From Syncephalis fuscata (taxonomy: Eukaryota; Zoopagomycota; Zoopagomycetes; Zoopagales; Piptocephalidaceae), in the NCBI GenBank assembly GCA_025786725.1, contig JAHLTZ010000028.1, positions 248,001 through 312,000 of the forward strand: 64,000 nt of DNA. Direction: 5' to 3'. Below are positions 24,161 through 37,883 of this stretch, piece after piece. A model generated the notes under the pieces. That model did no database searches. It was given only the letters and a program-made list of their open reading frames with translations, and had not been told where the DNA came from. Position numbers and translations under genes: made by a program. Position 1 is the first letter of the stretch. Each line of letters starts with the position of its first letter.

Positions 24161-26266
24161 TTACAAAGCCATCAAGGCACTACGACGTCGACGGGTGGCA
24201 GGCAGTAGGGACAAACTGACCAAAGCGGCTGCAAACAGTCCTACAGTAATCCCCAAAGCCGTCATAATCATATTAATGGCAAATTGCAAACCGTCGTTTT
24301 GGCTCTGTCTAAAGAAAGCCAGCATTCCGCGTACCCCCAAACTGCCTGGCACGAGTAGCAGAATTGCCGGAAGAACAGGAACAGCCGCCGGTTCTCCCGT
24401 ACAGGCTGCATAGATATTGCCTACCATGCCGATAACAAACGATGTAATGGCAGGTGCTGCAATCATCGATTTTACATGAATATTAACGAAATAAAACGTG
24501 GTAAAACCGCATGCTAGCGTTAGCGTCATAATGGGCCATTGCCGCGGAGCAGCTTGCAAATGAATGTTAAATGAGACGGCCATGGCCGGCATTAAGAGGA
24601 AAAACCACCAAGGAGATACAGATTCGCATTTGGGCTGAGTGGACACGTCAAAGTCATCGAATATTTGCCACAGCTCAACACCAAGCAATATACCATAACC
24701 AATAAGAATGGAGATTGTTAATGCGTAAAAGAGTCGAATGGCACCCGATGATATATTACGCGAGGCAAGCTCCATTACAGACGTGGTGAGCATTAGACCA
24801 GGCAGAATGATGATGACGGCCGATAGCGCCACCGACCAGAAACATACGTATTTGTGAAGCGCAGCAGCAATAAATGAAACAACAACGCTAGCCGAAACCT
24901 CAAACAAGTCAGAGTACGCGCGCAGTCGACGAGACATTAGCGTCATTATACCAACAATCACGCCTAAAACGCCCGAAACTGCAGCATCGACCCAGCCGCC
25001 GCCAAATGCTAATGGTACGCCGGCAAATGAACTGATGAAGTAGGCCGATAATTCAGCCCACCACGGCCACCGATCCGGCATGTGGAGCAGATCGTCGAGC
25101 TGATCTACTGCCTCATCAAGTGGTAGCTTTCCTTGGTCTACTGCACGCGATAAATGCACCGAGTCGGCTAATTTGGCCATATTATAGCCATTTGAGCAGT
25201 GCAAGATATGCGTTTCACTAGTACGAGTCACTGGATCGCCAAATCGAATAAGCACGACGCCGGGCTGCGTGAAGAATGCCGCATCAAGTCCCAGCTTACT
25301 TCCCGCTCGATTCATTTGGTGATCGAGACGATGTGAAGGTGCGCCAAAACGTAGCATTGCTTCACATAGCATCATTAGATAATCTTGTTTTAATAAAATC
25401 TGAGCAATTTCGCCAGCAATCTGCAGCTGATCAGGCAATGGTACAAAGTCTTGGCCTGCTCCAAGTGATTGCTGCCCAACTGTACCTGGTGAGTGTGTGC
25501 GGAGCGGTATAGGCTGTGGCTGGCTACTCATATAGTTTGGCTCTTGGTATTTCCATGGTTGAGGCACTGCAGTGGTGTAACTAGACGGCGGCACTGGTAC
25601 TGTGCTATGTAAGTCGTCAACACTCGTACGACGACTAACAGGTGCTGACGATACTGCCTGCAGTAGAAGCGCATTGAGTGTTGTAGGATTAACACCGCCC
25701 TGATGCCGATCGGCACGAGCACGATGGTTGCGAACATGACGATGGCGTAATCGCTGCAGCTCTAAAAGATTACCCAATACACTGCCATGCATCTGCGAGT
25801 AGGGACTACGCGACGAAAATGCGTTTACCATCGTTAGCGCCTCGTCGCCATGGCCACGTCCGTCGAGTAAAGCAGATGCAACACCATTCATTTGATTATC
25901 CGCAACGCCTGCTTGTTCACCCGGGGCTGGTTGTGACGCCATTAATGATATGTCGGTAGGACCGTTGATCTGTGCAGCTGTAATATTTGCATTTCGTAGA
26001 TTAGATTGTGGGTGGTAATGCCGCGCGTCGTTAATTAATATCTCGGGTCGGGTTATCTCTCCCATGGTGATAACGGTATCGCTGTTTGCTCGTCCAACGG
26101 TACCTAGCAAATTGGGCCGAGAAGACATTGATGGTGGTGGTGCAGGTGGCGGTGCCGCCGACCCTCTACTATCCGGCACTTGGTATGTATTTGTCGGCTG
26201 TGTTGACTGAGGCGTTGACGAAGCCTCTGTATCGCCCTCAAGCCTATCCCTTTGATGAAAGGACAT
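24161..26266 (-). CDS. ThrE/PRM10-family membrane protein (putative threonine/serine exporter-like)
   Basis: A single 701-residue frame. Residues 1 to about 260 are low-complexity (Pro, Ser, Gln, His) and probably cytosolic. The ThrE-type domain follows: AQILLKQDYLMMLCEAMLRF, GAPSHRLDHQM, FFTQPGVVLIRFGD and the positively biased KLADSVHLSRAVDQG are typical of the conserved cytosolic part. About ten membrane segments follow from SAYFISSFAGVPLAFGGGWV to the end, with the GGGWVDA and PGLMLTTSVMELAS motifs and a second helix bundle near VPVLPAILLLVPGSLGVRG. Bacterial ThrE exports threonine and serine; the fungal relative PRM10 is pheromone-regulated but its substrate is not established. It ends in an Arg-rich tail. 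Confidence 0.88.
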   Translation of the reverse strand: MSFHQRDRLEGDTEASSTPQSTQPTNTYQVPDSRGSAAPPPAPPPSMSSRPNLLGTVGRANSDTVITMGEITRPEILINDARHYHPQSNLRNANITAAQINGPTDISLMASQPAPGEQAGVADNQMNGVASALLDGRGHGDEALTMVNAFSSRSPYSQMHGSVLGNLLELQRLRHRHVRNHRARADRHQGGVNPTTLNALLLQAVSSAPVSRRTSVDDLHSTVPVPPSSYTTAVPQPWKYQEPNYMSSQPQPIPLRTHSPGTVGQQSLGAGQDFVPLPDQLQIAGEIAQILLKQDYLMMLCEAMLRFGAPSHRLDHQMNRAGSKLGLDAAFFTQPGVVLIRFGDPVTRTSETHILHCSNGYNMAKLADSVHLSRAVDQGKLPLDEAVDQLDDLLHMPDRWPWWAELSAYFISSFAGVPLAFGGGWVDAAVSGVLGVIVGIMTLMSRRLRAYSDLFEVSASVVVSFIAAALHKYVCFWSVALSAVIIILPGLMLTTSVMELASRNISSGAIRLFYALTISILIGYGILLGVELWQIFDDFDVSTQPKCESVSPWWFFLLMPAMAVSFNIHLQAAPRQWPIMTLTLACGFTTFYFVNIHVKSMIAAPAITSFVIGMVGNIYAACTGEPAAVPVLPAILLLVPGSLGVRGMLAFFRQSQNDGLQFAINMIMTALGITVGLFAAALVSLSLLPATRRRRSALMAL

Positions 26267-29039
26267 GTTATTTTAAAGTATACTAATAGAACTGATAAAA
26301 CTAGGTAATTAATCAAAAACCACAAGACGCTTGTGTAACAGTATTGAAAGATAAAAAAGTGTAATGAGAACCTGGAACTACGCTGATATAAATAAGCACT
26401 GGTGCGCCCAGTCACCGTCGCCGCTAAAAGCGCCGTGGTGCTGATATAAGCGTTGCGAAGGAGAAAACGATGTTAGGATGGCACCGATGTTAGAGTAACA
26501 GAATGGAGTCGGGACGGAGGCGGTTCTCTTTTATACTGTATCAATGTGGGCAAGGTGCGGCATCGAATGCAACACCGATTGCTAAAAATAATCGTATCAA
26601 ATCCACGCGGCAACCAAATACGCACAAACAATCAGCCTGCACAATTTAATCCACTTAAAACAAGCAGAAAACGGGAACGTGCATATCTAAACGCTGCTGC
26701 ACAGTATCTTAAAGGTTTGCAGATCATTGCAGCCCATGTTACACTGTATAAAATGACAGTGTTACAACTGCAAGAAACATCGGACCTCATAGTAGGCACG
26801 GCATTCGAACATTATTAGTCAAAAGATTTGATCTTGATTAGATCAATGTAGCATGTGGATGAAAAATGCGTTTTATTTTTACACACAATAAATTACCAGT
26901 TTTAATATCCAAAACAAGTTATTGTTTTAATTGATTGTCTGAATAGGGACAATAGGACAAAAGCGGCTGTGCTTGCTATTCCTGCTCAGGCGATTCATTC
27001 ACGTTTGGTGTTCACTATAGTCTTGGGCGATAAAGAAAACAAAAGCTATCAGCAACAACAGAAGCAATGCGTTATCAGCATATACACCAAGGAGTAATCT
27101 CGTGTTTTGTATTCAATTTATTTCATCATTGTGTTTTATCTTGGATAGAACGATGTCTGATACATGTTTAGCAGCTAATGCACTGCAATCTGACATTTTA
27201 CTACAAAGTTTATGGCTGCGTTTAGTGTGTGTTTTATGCTATAATCTGCTTGTTAATTAAGGGAGGGATGATCTAATATATTAGTCATAGCTAAAACACA
27301 AACCGAAACGACGGATACAGCTTCAACTTGTCATAGACCAGTCTACATGGTAACTGCAGTGAAACCGCCGAACAATTGGCTGATAACAATGATACCTGCC
27401 CAGCCATACCTCAACGGTATGAAATCTTCTTGTTAGCTGATATTGTTTATTTAATCAGATTTTAGGCAACTAATTTGAATTGTTCTTGCAGCTATTAATA
27501 TAACAACAACGAAACCCAAGCAGATCGCATCATTTTTCTCTTTTCTTTCTCATAGCACGCGTTTATAGCTGCTTTTTAATTTTTCTCACGCAATGAATAT
27601 TAATTTATTTTTCGGCATACGAAATGGCTTGTCCACTTTGAGCTGTTTTTGCAAAAATCAAATGTATTCATTTGCTTCATTAGTTGTAATTAAACATTTT
27701 TGGATCCATACTAGTGATTGGTTTGTATCTATTTTTATACAGGCTTATAGATTCACACTAGCTATGCTTAATATTTATCAAATTATCGTACACCCCTGCA
27801 TGATGAGCAGAATACAAAAGAATGAACGATGCCGAAACAAATGAGATACCATTTGCACTACCTTGGATTAAATAACTGCTATTGCTGTATTTTTATTTTG
27901 AATGTGCTGGTAGGTATATTTTGGTCATCTATAAAAAAGAAATGTATTTATTTACAAACAGCAATGATATATACAACAAACTGAATTTCTGAAAACCTTT
28001 GCATTCATTTAGCAATTATTAAAACGCTTACCAGCATAATCCAATGCTTTTTTAATAGCATTACGCATAATAGCTGTATTGATAGAAAAGTTTTATTTTA
28101 CTTTACCAGAACTTGGAAATAAATGGATAGGTTAAAACCACCAACAAATCTAATTCAAAATGGACAATTTTGAAAAATTAATTTTACTAAATGGCATACT
28201 GATATATAGTAGTAGAGGTATACAATGCTAATAATAATTCATAGTTTGATAATCTAATCGTTAAGATCACGCACTGTTAAGCTTAATATTAATGGAAAGA
28301 ATATCTAGCTCAAATGTGCAAACACTATTAAATTTAATATTACCTTATTTGGTGATTATATTTTCCCACATTATTGCAGCTATTATTCTTATTGTAGTGC
28401 TATAGTTCATTGTATAAATTAGAAATCATTATTATTGCGACTATGTGGTATTGGGCATTTTTATTATATAAATTAGTGATATTAGCTGTTTGCAATTAAC
28501 GTTTTTATTTACAACATATATACATCGTATAATCTATTTTTTGCGTTAATTCGACCAGCAATAGTATCTGATACATAATATTTTAATGAATTCTCTTCCC
28601 CATCGTCGTCTAAATCCTGCAAATTTGTTATTTTAATAAAACCTATAGACTTGTTTTTGTTATTGACTACGGTTTACTCTGTAGTAAGACGTTTTAAGGA
28701 AATGCAGTAATAGCCTAAGTGCGTATTAACAAACCAGTTTTTTATATTCTCCGTTAAGCATTGCGCGTATTAATTCAAAAAAGAAATATAAGATGAATTG
28801 AATGAGGTAAATAATTAAATGCACTACATTTCCATTTCGAACATTTAAAACGTCAAATTATCTATTGTTTTGGATGGCAATCAGCCCTTCGATGCGTGGT
28901 TTTGTAATATTAATGCTACTTATATTGCGCCTTCATAATACACGCACCTGTTCGGAACTATGAATTGAAGATGGTTGATTGTATTTATACCGCTGAATGG
29001 TGATTGTGATGAAGTTTTTGATAAATAATTACTTAATGC

Positions 29040-30485
29040 AAACAACGAAAGTATGATGCTGAATGTTTGATTGCAGCTCGTATATCGTATTCTTTTTCAT
29101 TATGTGCAATAATTAAACGTGTTTTACTTATATACATATCGGCCTTAACCACAGTGTCTGAGTAGTATGGAATGATGATTTGCTCTGATAGCATCTTTTC
29201 ACATTGATATTGGCCTTTTTAAATGTCAAGTAACCCTCATTCAATGCTCGTTGCTTGATTGCCACCGCTAATAGTTTGTGAATCTTGGTAATGTTAGATG
29301 CAAAAGCAGTTTTACATTCTACAGAACCTTGTATTATTTCCCATGTTATCAATTGACATTTGTTACGAGAAGCAAATCGAATACAAGCAGACAAGCTATT
29401 TTTGCACAATCTTAGTCCTTCTATCCATTGGTCTACATTCAAGGCTAATAAAGAACACATTTGGTATGACTCCTGCGTATAATAAGAACTCAAAAGTATC
29501 CAATTGTTATAAACTCCAATAATATGGTGCCTCATTAATTATCACTTGCTTCCCTTCTTAAAATAAACAATATTAGGAGACAATTGCCAATAACATGCTA
29601 TATCTCAATGGCCTTTCACCACTGAATTCTTGACGCAATTAAAGGCGCGGAGTTTGAGAAAACTTCATAATGCCCATCTGCAACTGCAACAATCTCAAAT
29701 TTGTCTTTATTAATATGCTGCGCTTTCAGTTCTTCCGTATTTACTATTTTAATAGTATTAGTAAATAATTGCTACAACCACTAGTATTACTCATTACTAC
29801 CTATGTATTAGATCATCAATGAGCACAAATTTTACACAATTGTACGTAATAACTCGAAGACGGGCTACAACAAATCGGTGGGCTCCATAGATAGAGTAGA
29901 TTCAAGTTTACCATAAATAAAAAATGCGGTAAAGAAGTGTTTAACTTGTTTCAAATCGATTTATTACTGCTATGTTTATTTATCTTGCTAAAAACATTAT
30001 GTTGAATTGCCCATAATTTTGAATCGTATTTGTTTTTCACCAATACGTAACAAGGATCAACTTCAACCAATTTCAGCTCAGCGCTTTTATCACTGGCAAT
30101 TGGCACGCTTACTTTTTAAAATTGAGCTGCCATAGAATTAAGATCAGTCTATTGTCATCGGTGATAATCATAAAACCATTGAATGCTAGCAAAATCAGAG
30201 AATAGTGGTGAAGGATTATTAAGTGATGTACGCTTACTATCATTGCTATCGATATTTGTAATGGTATATGATAATAAATGCGTTTGTTTGCTTTGATTTA
30301 CATTGAACGTAAATTATCTTGATTTTCTGTAGCATTGATGTGCCAATTATACCGTGTAAGCCATTCACACTCACGCCAATCATATAGACAAAACTCTTTT
30401 ATATACTGCTGTTTCCAATAACCAGGTTGATCAATTATTGTTTAGTGGATAGATTAAAAACTAATAGTAAAAGCACTAGCTCTTT
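29040..30485 (-). pseudogene. Degenerate F-box-like gene relic
   Basis: The minus strand contains several protein-like stretches in different frames separated by stops. The best is a segment at about 30300-30425 reading YWKQQYIKEFCLYDWRECEW, which aligns with WKQKYVDNFCLGDPREQEW of the plus-strand gene at 31526. Further ones include DPCYVLVKNKYDSKLWAIQH (about 30010-30070) and DKFEIVAVADGHYEVFSNS (about 29655-29710). A 135-codon open frame at 29128-29535 lies in the same relic but is not itself recognisable. The shared WKQ...FCL.D.RE.EW pattern suggests a duplicated F-box-type family. Boundaries are approximate and the rest of the domain structure is unknown. Confidence 0.45.
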
Positions 30486-31140
30486 TCTTCAGTAAATCGA
30501 CACAAATACAGTAAAATGTCTCGATTTGCCATACACGTTGACATTAGCACTCAAAGACACGGCTAACTAGAAATAATTGCACTAGTATTACTGTGTAATA
30601 GACAGAGTGGGCAAGAATATACTTAATTAGAAGAATAAGATTCTTGCATGGCCATAAATTAATTTATTCTATTCATGGCACAATAATTGCATGAACACGA
30701 ATGTCTATTGAAATTCAATGGATATTGCTATTATTTTACAAAAATGTGTAATTTAACCTATATAAAACGCAATGAGTTGTTAATAGAATACAAGGAAAAC
30801 CTATATATTATTTAATAAATACTTAATGTTTACGAAACTAGTCGATTAATTGGTGATTTAATAAATAGTAAAGATTATAATTCAATTCAGTAACAATACA
30901 TAATAAATCATAATGATACTATAAAAATACAATAACAGTTATAGGCATATGTAAATACGCAAAATATGAGTTAAAAGAACTTAGATACTATTTACAGATA
31001 ATAGAAGTAATCGGATACATTATGTTCTTTGCGTAATAAAAAGGCGCTTAGAATATGCTAAAAAGTGTGTAGATCTGACTATTGAGCGTGAAAAGTTTAA
31101 TAATTTATAATTACCAAATATAGTAATATCACAAACAAGC

Positions 31141-31320
31141 AAGAACAATGCCACTACAATATGCAGTCTATTGACAAACAAAAAGAACAATGCCACTACA
31201 ATATGCAGTCTATTGACAAACAAGAAAGAACAATGCCACTACAATATGCAGTCTATTGACAAACAAGAAAGAACAATGCCACTACAATATGCAGTCTATT
31301 GACAAACAAGAAAGAGCAAT
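31141..31320. repeat. Tandem repeat, about four copies of a 42-43-bp unit
   Basis: Units start at about 31141, 31183, 31226 and 31269, with the shared core AATGCCACTACAATATGCAG followed by TCTATTGACAAACA. Copies are nearly identical, so the array is young. It sits about 200 bp upstream of the small F-box-like gene. Confidence 0.95.
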
Positions 31321-31525
31321 GACATACTATTTATAGATAAATCAGAACAATATTCACAAAGCTTCAATATGCATACGCAATTACGTTGCCATCATACTAT
31401 AAATAAATTAAATTACTTTGCAGTTATCCAAATCTTTACACTCCCAATTATTCAAATATCTATATCCACTGCTATTGCTTTATTTGTTCATCGAATAACA
31501 AATTTTTTAAATCATTTTACTTAAA

Positions 31526-31978
31526 ATGTCATCCAACACCAACAATAATATTGGGCGCATTTTTGAAAGCCCCGATATTATATTGGAGCTATGTAACCAT
31601 ATGGATGAGCTACAAATTGTGGCGTTTGCAAGAACTTGTAGAACAGTTTATCAAACGATATCTGTCTATTCTAGTCCCTGGAAACAAAAGTACGTGGATA
31701 ACTTTTGTTTGGGAGATCCACGTGAACAAGAGTGGATGAGATGGTTTATATGTTGTATAAATTTTACAACAAAATCAGGTAGGTGATATTATTAACATTA
31801 ATTACTATAACAAATATGTACTAATAACATTGATAATAGTGAACTTGGACAGTGATGCAGGGGCCAATCTTGGTGTAGAGAATTACCATTAGATGGGATC
31901 GCCATTCGACATTATAAATTACAATCAACTAGCATTAATTGGCTGCAATCTATAACGTCGAATAACAATTCCATTTGA
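31526..31978 (+). CDS. Small F-box-like protein
   Basis: The first exon, 31526-31778, encodes an F-box-like beginning, SPDIILELCNHMDELQIVAF followed by ARTCRTVYQTI and then SPWKQKYVDNFCLG; F-box proteins recruit substrates to SCF ubiquitin ligases. A canonical 61-nt intron (31779-31839, with a TACTAATAAC branch) joins to VNLDSDAG, then stops at TAG 31890-31892 (101 residues). However, another frame runs on convincingly to TGA at 31976-31978 as SWCRELPLDGIAIRHYKL and STSINWLQSI. One extra G in the run at 31860-31863 would connect the two and give about 130 residues. No substrate-binding domain is visible, so it is truncated or a small family member. A related relic lies at 29-30.5 kb. Confidence 0.55.
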
Positions 31979-31989
31979 AATACAAATAA

Positions 31990-33969
31990 AGTTTTCATTT
32001 AATATTTATTTATTTTATTTAGTTGTCTTATTTATTTTTATTATTGCTATTAAATAAAACATTAATAATTCAATATGATTTAAGAATAAAATAATTTTAT
32101 CTAATAGCATTCGGATTCGGATTTATTAGCTTGAGTGAGACAACGGTTCATAGGACTTAACCGCGCATTTGCAGCATTTTGCCTGCCACCCCAATTTTAT
32201 TTAATAGCATTCGTTCTATTAAGCATAGAACTAAATAATAAATGACATCAAAGTTAAAAATACTCATCATTATAAATTATTATCCAGTATGCATATATAT
32301 TTTACTCACCTATATCATTCACATTGTATACTTATACTACTATACATCATTTTATGATACACTAAATACATTTTATTTATTATTGATTTAAGCATACTTC
32401 ACGTATTAATTCATATGCTCTATTATACATTAATTTATTTTGCATAACTTTAATTTACTCAAAGCAACTATTACTTTGTTTCTAACTCAAGTGTTAATAA
32501 ATTTTAATTCATCTTATTTAATCATTTATTTAGCATGCACATTATGCCTTTAAGGCTGCTAACTGTACGTCTCCTATCTTATATTTATCTTAATACATAT
32601 CATTCATTACATAATGGCTACACACTATTTAAACATGGTGTCCGCTTAATGTTGACTTTATTGGCTATAAATTTCAACTCGTCTTATTTAATTTATTGAT
32701 TAAACTGTGCACGCTATAATCTCAACATCGCTTCCATACATATCGCATTACATGATTACTCTACTGGATATAGTTATATTGTCTATAGGCTACGTTCTGT
32801 TAATAGAATTTGTTTATTTATTGTTTCCAAAACCATTCTGCTTTGTGCCTGTAGGTTAAACTAGGATAAAAAAATCCATAACTTGGTAACAAACCATCAA
32901 CCAATTTTTAATACTAAGGATTGTTATTTGTTAAGGCGGTGCCATAACAGCTTTATTTGAATTAGTTGATGAGCCAGTCTGCACTGTTTTTAATATTCAG
33001 TATCAGTGTTAATAAATGCTAAATAGTATTTCATGTTACTTACAATAAAGTAGTATAAATGAATACATGATAGTAAAAAATTATTATTATTCATATTATT
33101 GTTGCTGTAGGGTATTTAAAGCATTATAATTTAATATTTAATGTCACGCATTGTCCATTATCATGTTTAATAAATTGAATTTTATTAAATTTAGTCATTT
33201 TAATCATAAATCACACTAAATGGCTAATAAATTTAATTAAATTGTATAATAATGTTAAATAGCGCACAATATTTTATATGGTGGTGTCATTTTATTTAAT
33301 TCAATTAACAAGTATTAAAATTAAAAGTTAAAAAATGAAATGGTACATAGTATGTATGCATTAGTGCTACAACGCTAGCACAATCAAACAGAACAACCAA
33401 CTAAATAATCACCAATATCATTGCTAAAATAGCTAACGTGATTGTAATCCATTGTAATATGTTAATATTCAATCAATCCTTTTATACATGACTAACAACA
33501 ACAATGATCGACCTCAAGTGTTCCAAAAAAATCAAATAATACGCTACATTTTTTATTGAAATCAATTTATTGACACCATTTTAATATGAAATAATATAAT
33601 TATGTTACGTATAACAACGGCATGACTTCAATTATAACAGATTTTGCTTTAAGGATTCAAAATATAAATGCATAAAGTAAATGTCAGCCCGATTTATTAA
33701 TAAAACTATATTTTTTGTAAAATTGAACTTGACTCACTCTGCCATATACACGTATTATACATTTATCATTAATACCCACGCACTTTTATAAATTATTCAT
33801 TTGGATTTATATCATTTTATGTTTTAACAAAGTAAGAAGAGAAAGATGCTAGAGGTATAGCTGTAAGTCATATCTCCAGTATCCATAGGAAATTAGAGTC
33901 AAGGGAGCATCGAATCGAGAACACGCAGTCTACATTGAACCGAGTCTCCAGTCACAATCACATCACGAC
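31990..33969. other. AT-rich intergenic repeat region
   Basis: No gene. 32180-32480 carries a strongly diverged relative of the dispersed element of 5.1-6.2 kb (blocks TTCGTTCTATTAAGCAT, ACTCATCATTATAAAT, CCAGTATGCATATA, then TATATCATTC, in the same order). The rest is low-complexity A/T. Confidence 0.55.
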
Positions 33970-36900
33970 TTAAGCTTTCGTAATAAAAACGGAAAATTGT
34001 TGCATTTCTGGCTTTCGTCCGGCGGGAACAGAAGCCATCTGGTTGGCATTCGGTACAGCTGCCCATACTTCAAGCGCATTAAGTCCAGAAACCAGCTGAA
34101 TTGGATAATTGAAAAGCTTCGATACAGCTGGTTTACCCATGTTATTAGTATTAGTTGGTAAGGTAGGGGACAGTGGCGTAGTTGTATTAGAACGATCTGT
34201 CTTTAGTCCATTCGACGTAGCCGTAACCGTTGATACGTTAGGCGCAATAGGACGAGCATTCTGGTAGACAAAGACAGTTGGGCCTAAGCCACGTCGTTGC
34301 AGCAACTCAGTAGGTCGTGGCCGCAGTGTAATTTTCTGTACCGACTCTTGCACATGAATACTATGTGCACCTTGTCGTGGATCCAATCGATAATACAATT
34401 GCTGATCGTCTGTCTCCAGTGTAATCTCTGTTAAAAATGGTGTACCTTTTAAAGCAAATAAATAAATATAACCATATGTATACTGTAATAGCAATAGTAT
34501 TTACCTGGAGGAAGTGGTGGGCCTGTATGAATAGGTGATAGTGGCGTTGAAGGTTCAGAAAATGATTCATCCATACCATTGTTAGCGCCATCTTCTTCGG
34601 CCATGCCATCATCGATATGATTCAATGCACGGGAACCACTTAGATCGGTACCCGATAGGTTGGCTAGTAGTGCGCTGTTCTGTACAGCAGCATTCGATCC
34701 ACCATTCAATGCAAATGCATTAGGATCCAATAGGCCAGCACTGGCACCACCCACGCCATTAGCTGATGCCCCTGCACCCATACTAGACAGCAAGCCTGGT
34801 ACACCAAGCATCATATTACCCGGTGCAATCTGGTTATATACATTCAGAGCGGCATTGCTATGAGCATGATTTGCCTGGGTAGGTGACATGATCATAGATT
34901 GATTGGCACCATACATGCCATCACCACCCAAATACGGTAAAGTAATGCCAGCTGTGGTGGGTGTATCAACTGTATCGGCCTCGTCTTCATCCGACAATAA
35001 TCCACCATTCTGTAGATTACGCTGCTGCTGACTACTTAAAATGGGCACCATTGTGTGTTCATCGACCAGTGTAAACTTTTGCAAACGAACTGGTTCTGGT
35101 CGTCGTGTCATACGTATCTTGCGATAATTCTCAACACCAATCGATCGTTGCCAGTCGCTAATATACGGGAAGGGACGAGTAGCCCGTTCAGAGTAGCGAT
35201 TATTGCATACATACACATCCTCTTCAGCAAAATCAGTCGGATAGCCTTAATAGTATATTTAGTTAATTATTTCTACTAGATCAGCCTCTTAGTGCACCAT
35301 CACTTACTATGATAATAGTCACGCATTGGAATGACCAAACATTTACCACGAAGATCGCTGGCACTAAAGTCACGGCTCAATAGTGTTTTGTATACCTCAC
35401 GGACTACTACTTTACGGCCATAAGCAGCCGGTACCTATTTATAATAGCAATAATTAGAAACACAAAAAACTAATAAACAAATTGCCACCACTTACTTTGT
35501 TAGGCCGAATAAACAATCGTCCAATCATTAGTGGCTCTTTTCTATAATCATAATATTAGATCGTGTGCATTATCAATGCAACACTTACTCGGCGTGTAAA
35601 TAAATACGATCCACAATCATAATATCACGTTGATCATGAACGTACACAAATTCGCCTAATAGTTTATATTAATAATTAAATTAAATTAAATTGCTTATTA
35701 TTTACTTACCCAAAGAATACACTTTGCCCTCAAATTCAATCGATTTACCCGTATGTCGACCCGTCTATTCGTATTTCATTGATACAGCTATTATACAATA
35801 CAATTATTCTACTTACCAGATCAAGTTTAATGCGTGGATCTATACCGGCCGGTGTTTCTGTACAGTTTTCATACTTGGTAATAATAGCCACGATATTCTT
35901 TTTCATCAGTTCCTAATAAACAGCATTATTGTATTAGTTATTAAACATTTATATTAATCAACATGATTACCTTTAGAAACAATGCATCTTTATACTCTTG
36001 CGCAGATTCATTAAAGTACATAAGTGCATTGTCAAGAACTCGCATACATTCACGTTCATAACGCTCAAATGAATCATAGCCACGCTTAATACGATTCTAC
36101 ATCATTATTATAAATACTAACACCATAAATATCATCCATTACACTCATCTACTTACTTCAATCTTGGTAAAACAAGCTAAACGGCGCACTTTGCGTTGGA
36201 ATCCAGGATATTTTTCTTCTGATGGCAAATCAATAAATGGCTCAGCCAAACGACGGCCTCTATTAATAATATAATAGATTAGTATAATATCCCTATTATA
36301 GCAGTAACATACGTTTCATCCCGATACTCGGTAATACTGTACAATATTTCACGCAGTAAACGGGCACTTTTAGGTCGCTTTGGATTAGGTGTACCTGTAT
36401 TGCTTTCCATAGGCATTGGAACAGCTGACTTGTTGGGTGTATTCATGATACTATCGTCCTCATCCATCATATCATTTGATGCATTGCTGCTATTTAATCC
36501 ACTTTTTTTAGATTTAATATGAATTCTTGGTGGTCGCTTTCCATTAACATATTCATCTTCATCGCCGATATCCATCTCATCGATATCTTCTTCCTCTTCC
36601 TCTTCTTCTTCCTCTTCTTCCTCTTCTCCCATGTAATCTTCTTCATCACTTTCATTGCCTGAACCAAACTCGCTTTTACTTTGTCGGCGATGGCGTTTCT
36701 CTCCAATCTGAGTATCATCAGCCATATCTGTATATACTATTAGCAACAGTATAGCAAATAATAAACAGCATATCATTACCATACTCAGTACCAGATCCTA
36801 GTGAATGTTTAGGTGGACGGCCACGTCGCTTCACCTTATCTTGTTTTGCCTATCAACAAATTAATATTTATTCATTACATTGGCCATACGTTTAACTACT

Positions 36901-37849
36901 TACTGAAGTCAATAGATTAAACCATGCATCATCTTCTGGTTCTGATACCAAGTCATATGGGATTTGACCGTGCATATTTTTGGTATGAATACTTGCATGA
37001 TGCTTGTCCACCAGTCGACGAACTGTATCAACATGGCCTGAATATATATATATATCAGTATAACAACTTTACAAACTATCAAGCCAATTAACTTACCAGC
37101 AAATGCTGCCCAAGCCAGCGGAGTACCACGATGCCAAGTATCTCGCATTTCAACATTGGCACCACGTTCTACAAGCGCATCTATTACTTTGATATTTCCC
37201 TGATATGCTGCACAGTGTAGTGCACCCCATGTAAATTCATCGCCAAACATTTCAGCTTTGCCAAGTTGATTTGGATTAAATCCTGGTTGTTGAATCATTT
37301 CCAATGCAGTTTGAGTATCATTCTGTGTAATAGCATCCAATAATTCGTGGTAGTCTATACAGTGAATTAATAAGTATTTTATCTAATCAAATTGACCAAT
37401 ACCCACTGCTATCACCTAAATCTACCGGCTCTTCATCAATATCCGTCGTATCATCGAATAAATAACCTTCCAAGAACGAGTTTACTAATTTCTATAAAAC
37501 AGTTAGTTTATCGTCATTGCTGTATTCCAAAATAGTTACCTGTAATGCAAGTGCATCCGAGTAGATTTGAGATCCGCGTACGTTATAAGTTTTGGCATTG
37601 ATGAACATTTGTTCTAAATCAGCATGAAATGCTTCGATGGACGAATATCCTTTCGCATCGATTGTATTCTAATCATTATTAAAAGCTGCACAATTACTTA
37701 TTTATTAATTATCTTACCTTAATAGTATCCAATGCTATTGGATGCGTAATTACTTCATAATAGTCTGGATAATCTATTTTAGATGGCAAAAACTCGAATA
37801 GCTCTGCAAGTTCGCGACCACTATTTACACATTATTATTCTACAATCAA

Positions 37850-37883
<34 letters not shown>

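Larger units (their letters stand above)
26267..31525. other. Five-kilobase region without an intact gene
   Basis: 26.3-26.8 kb is the promoter side of the ThrE-like gene. The remainder is AT-rich with short frames of no recognised identity. It contains broken coding-like stretches at 28.9-30.5 kb on the minus strand and a tandem repeat at 31.1-31.3 kb, listed separately. Confidence 0.6.

Noticed and set aside
31141-31320. CRISPR array
   Set aside because: Units abut with no spacers and the genome is eukaryotic; it is an ordinary tandem repeat.
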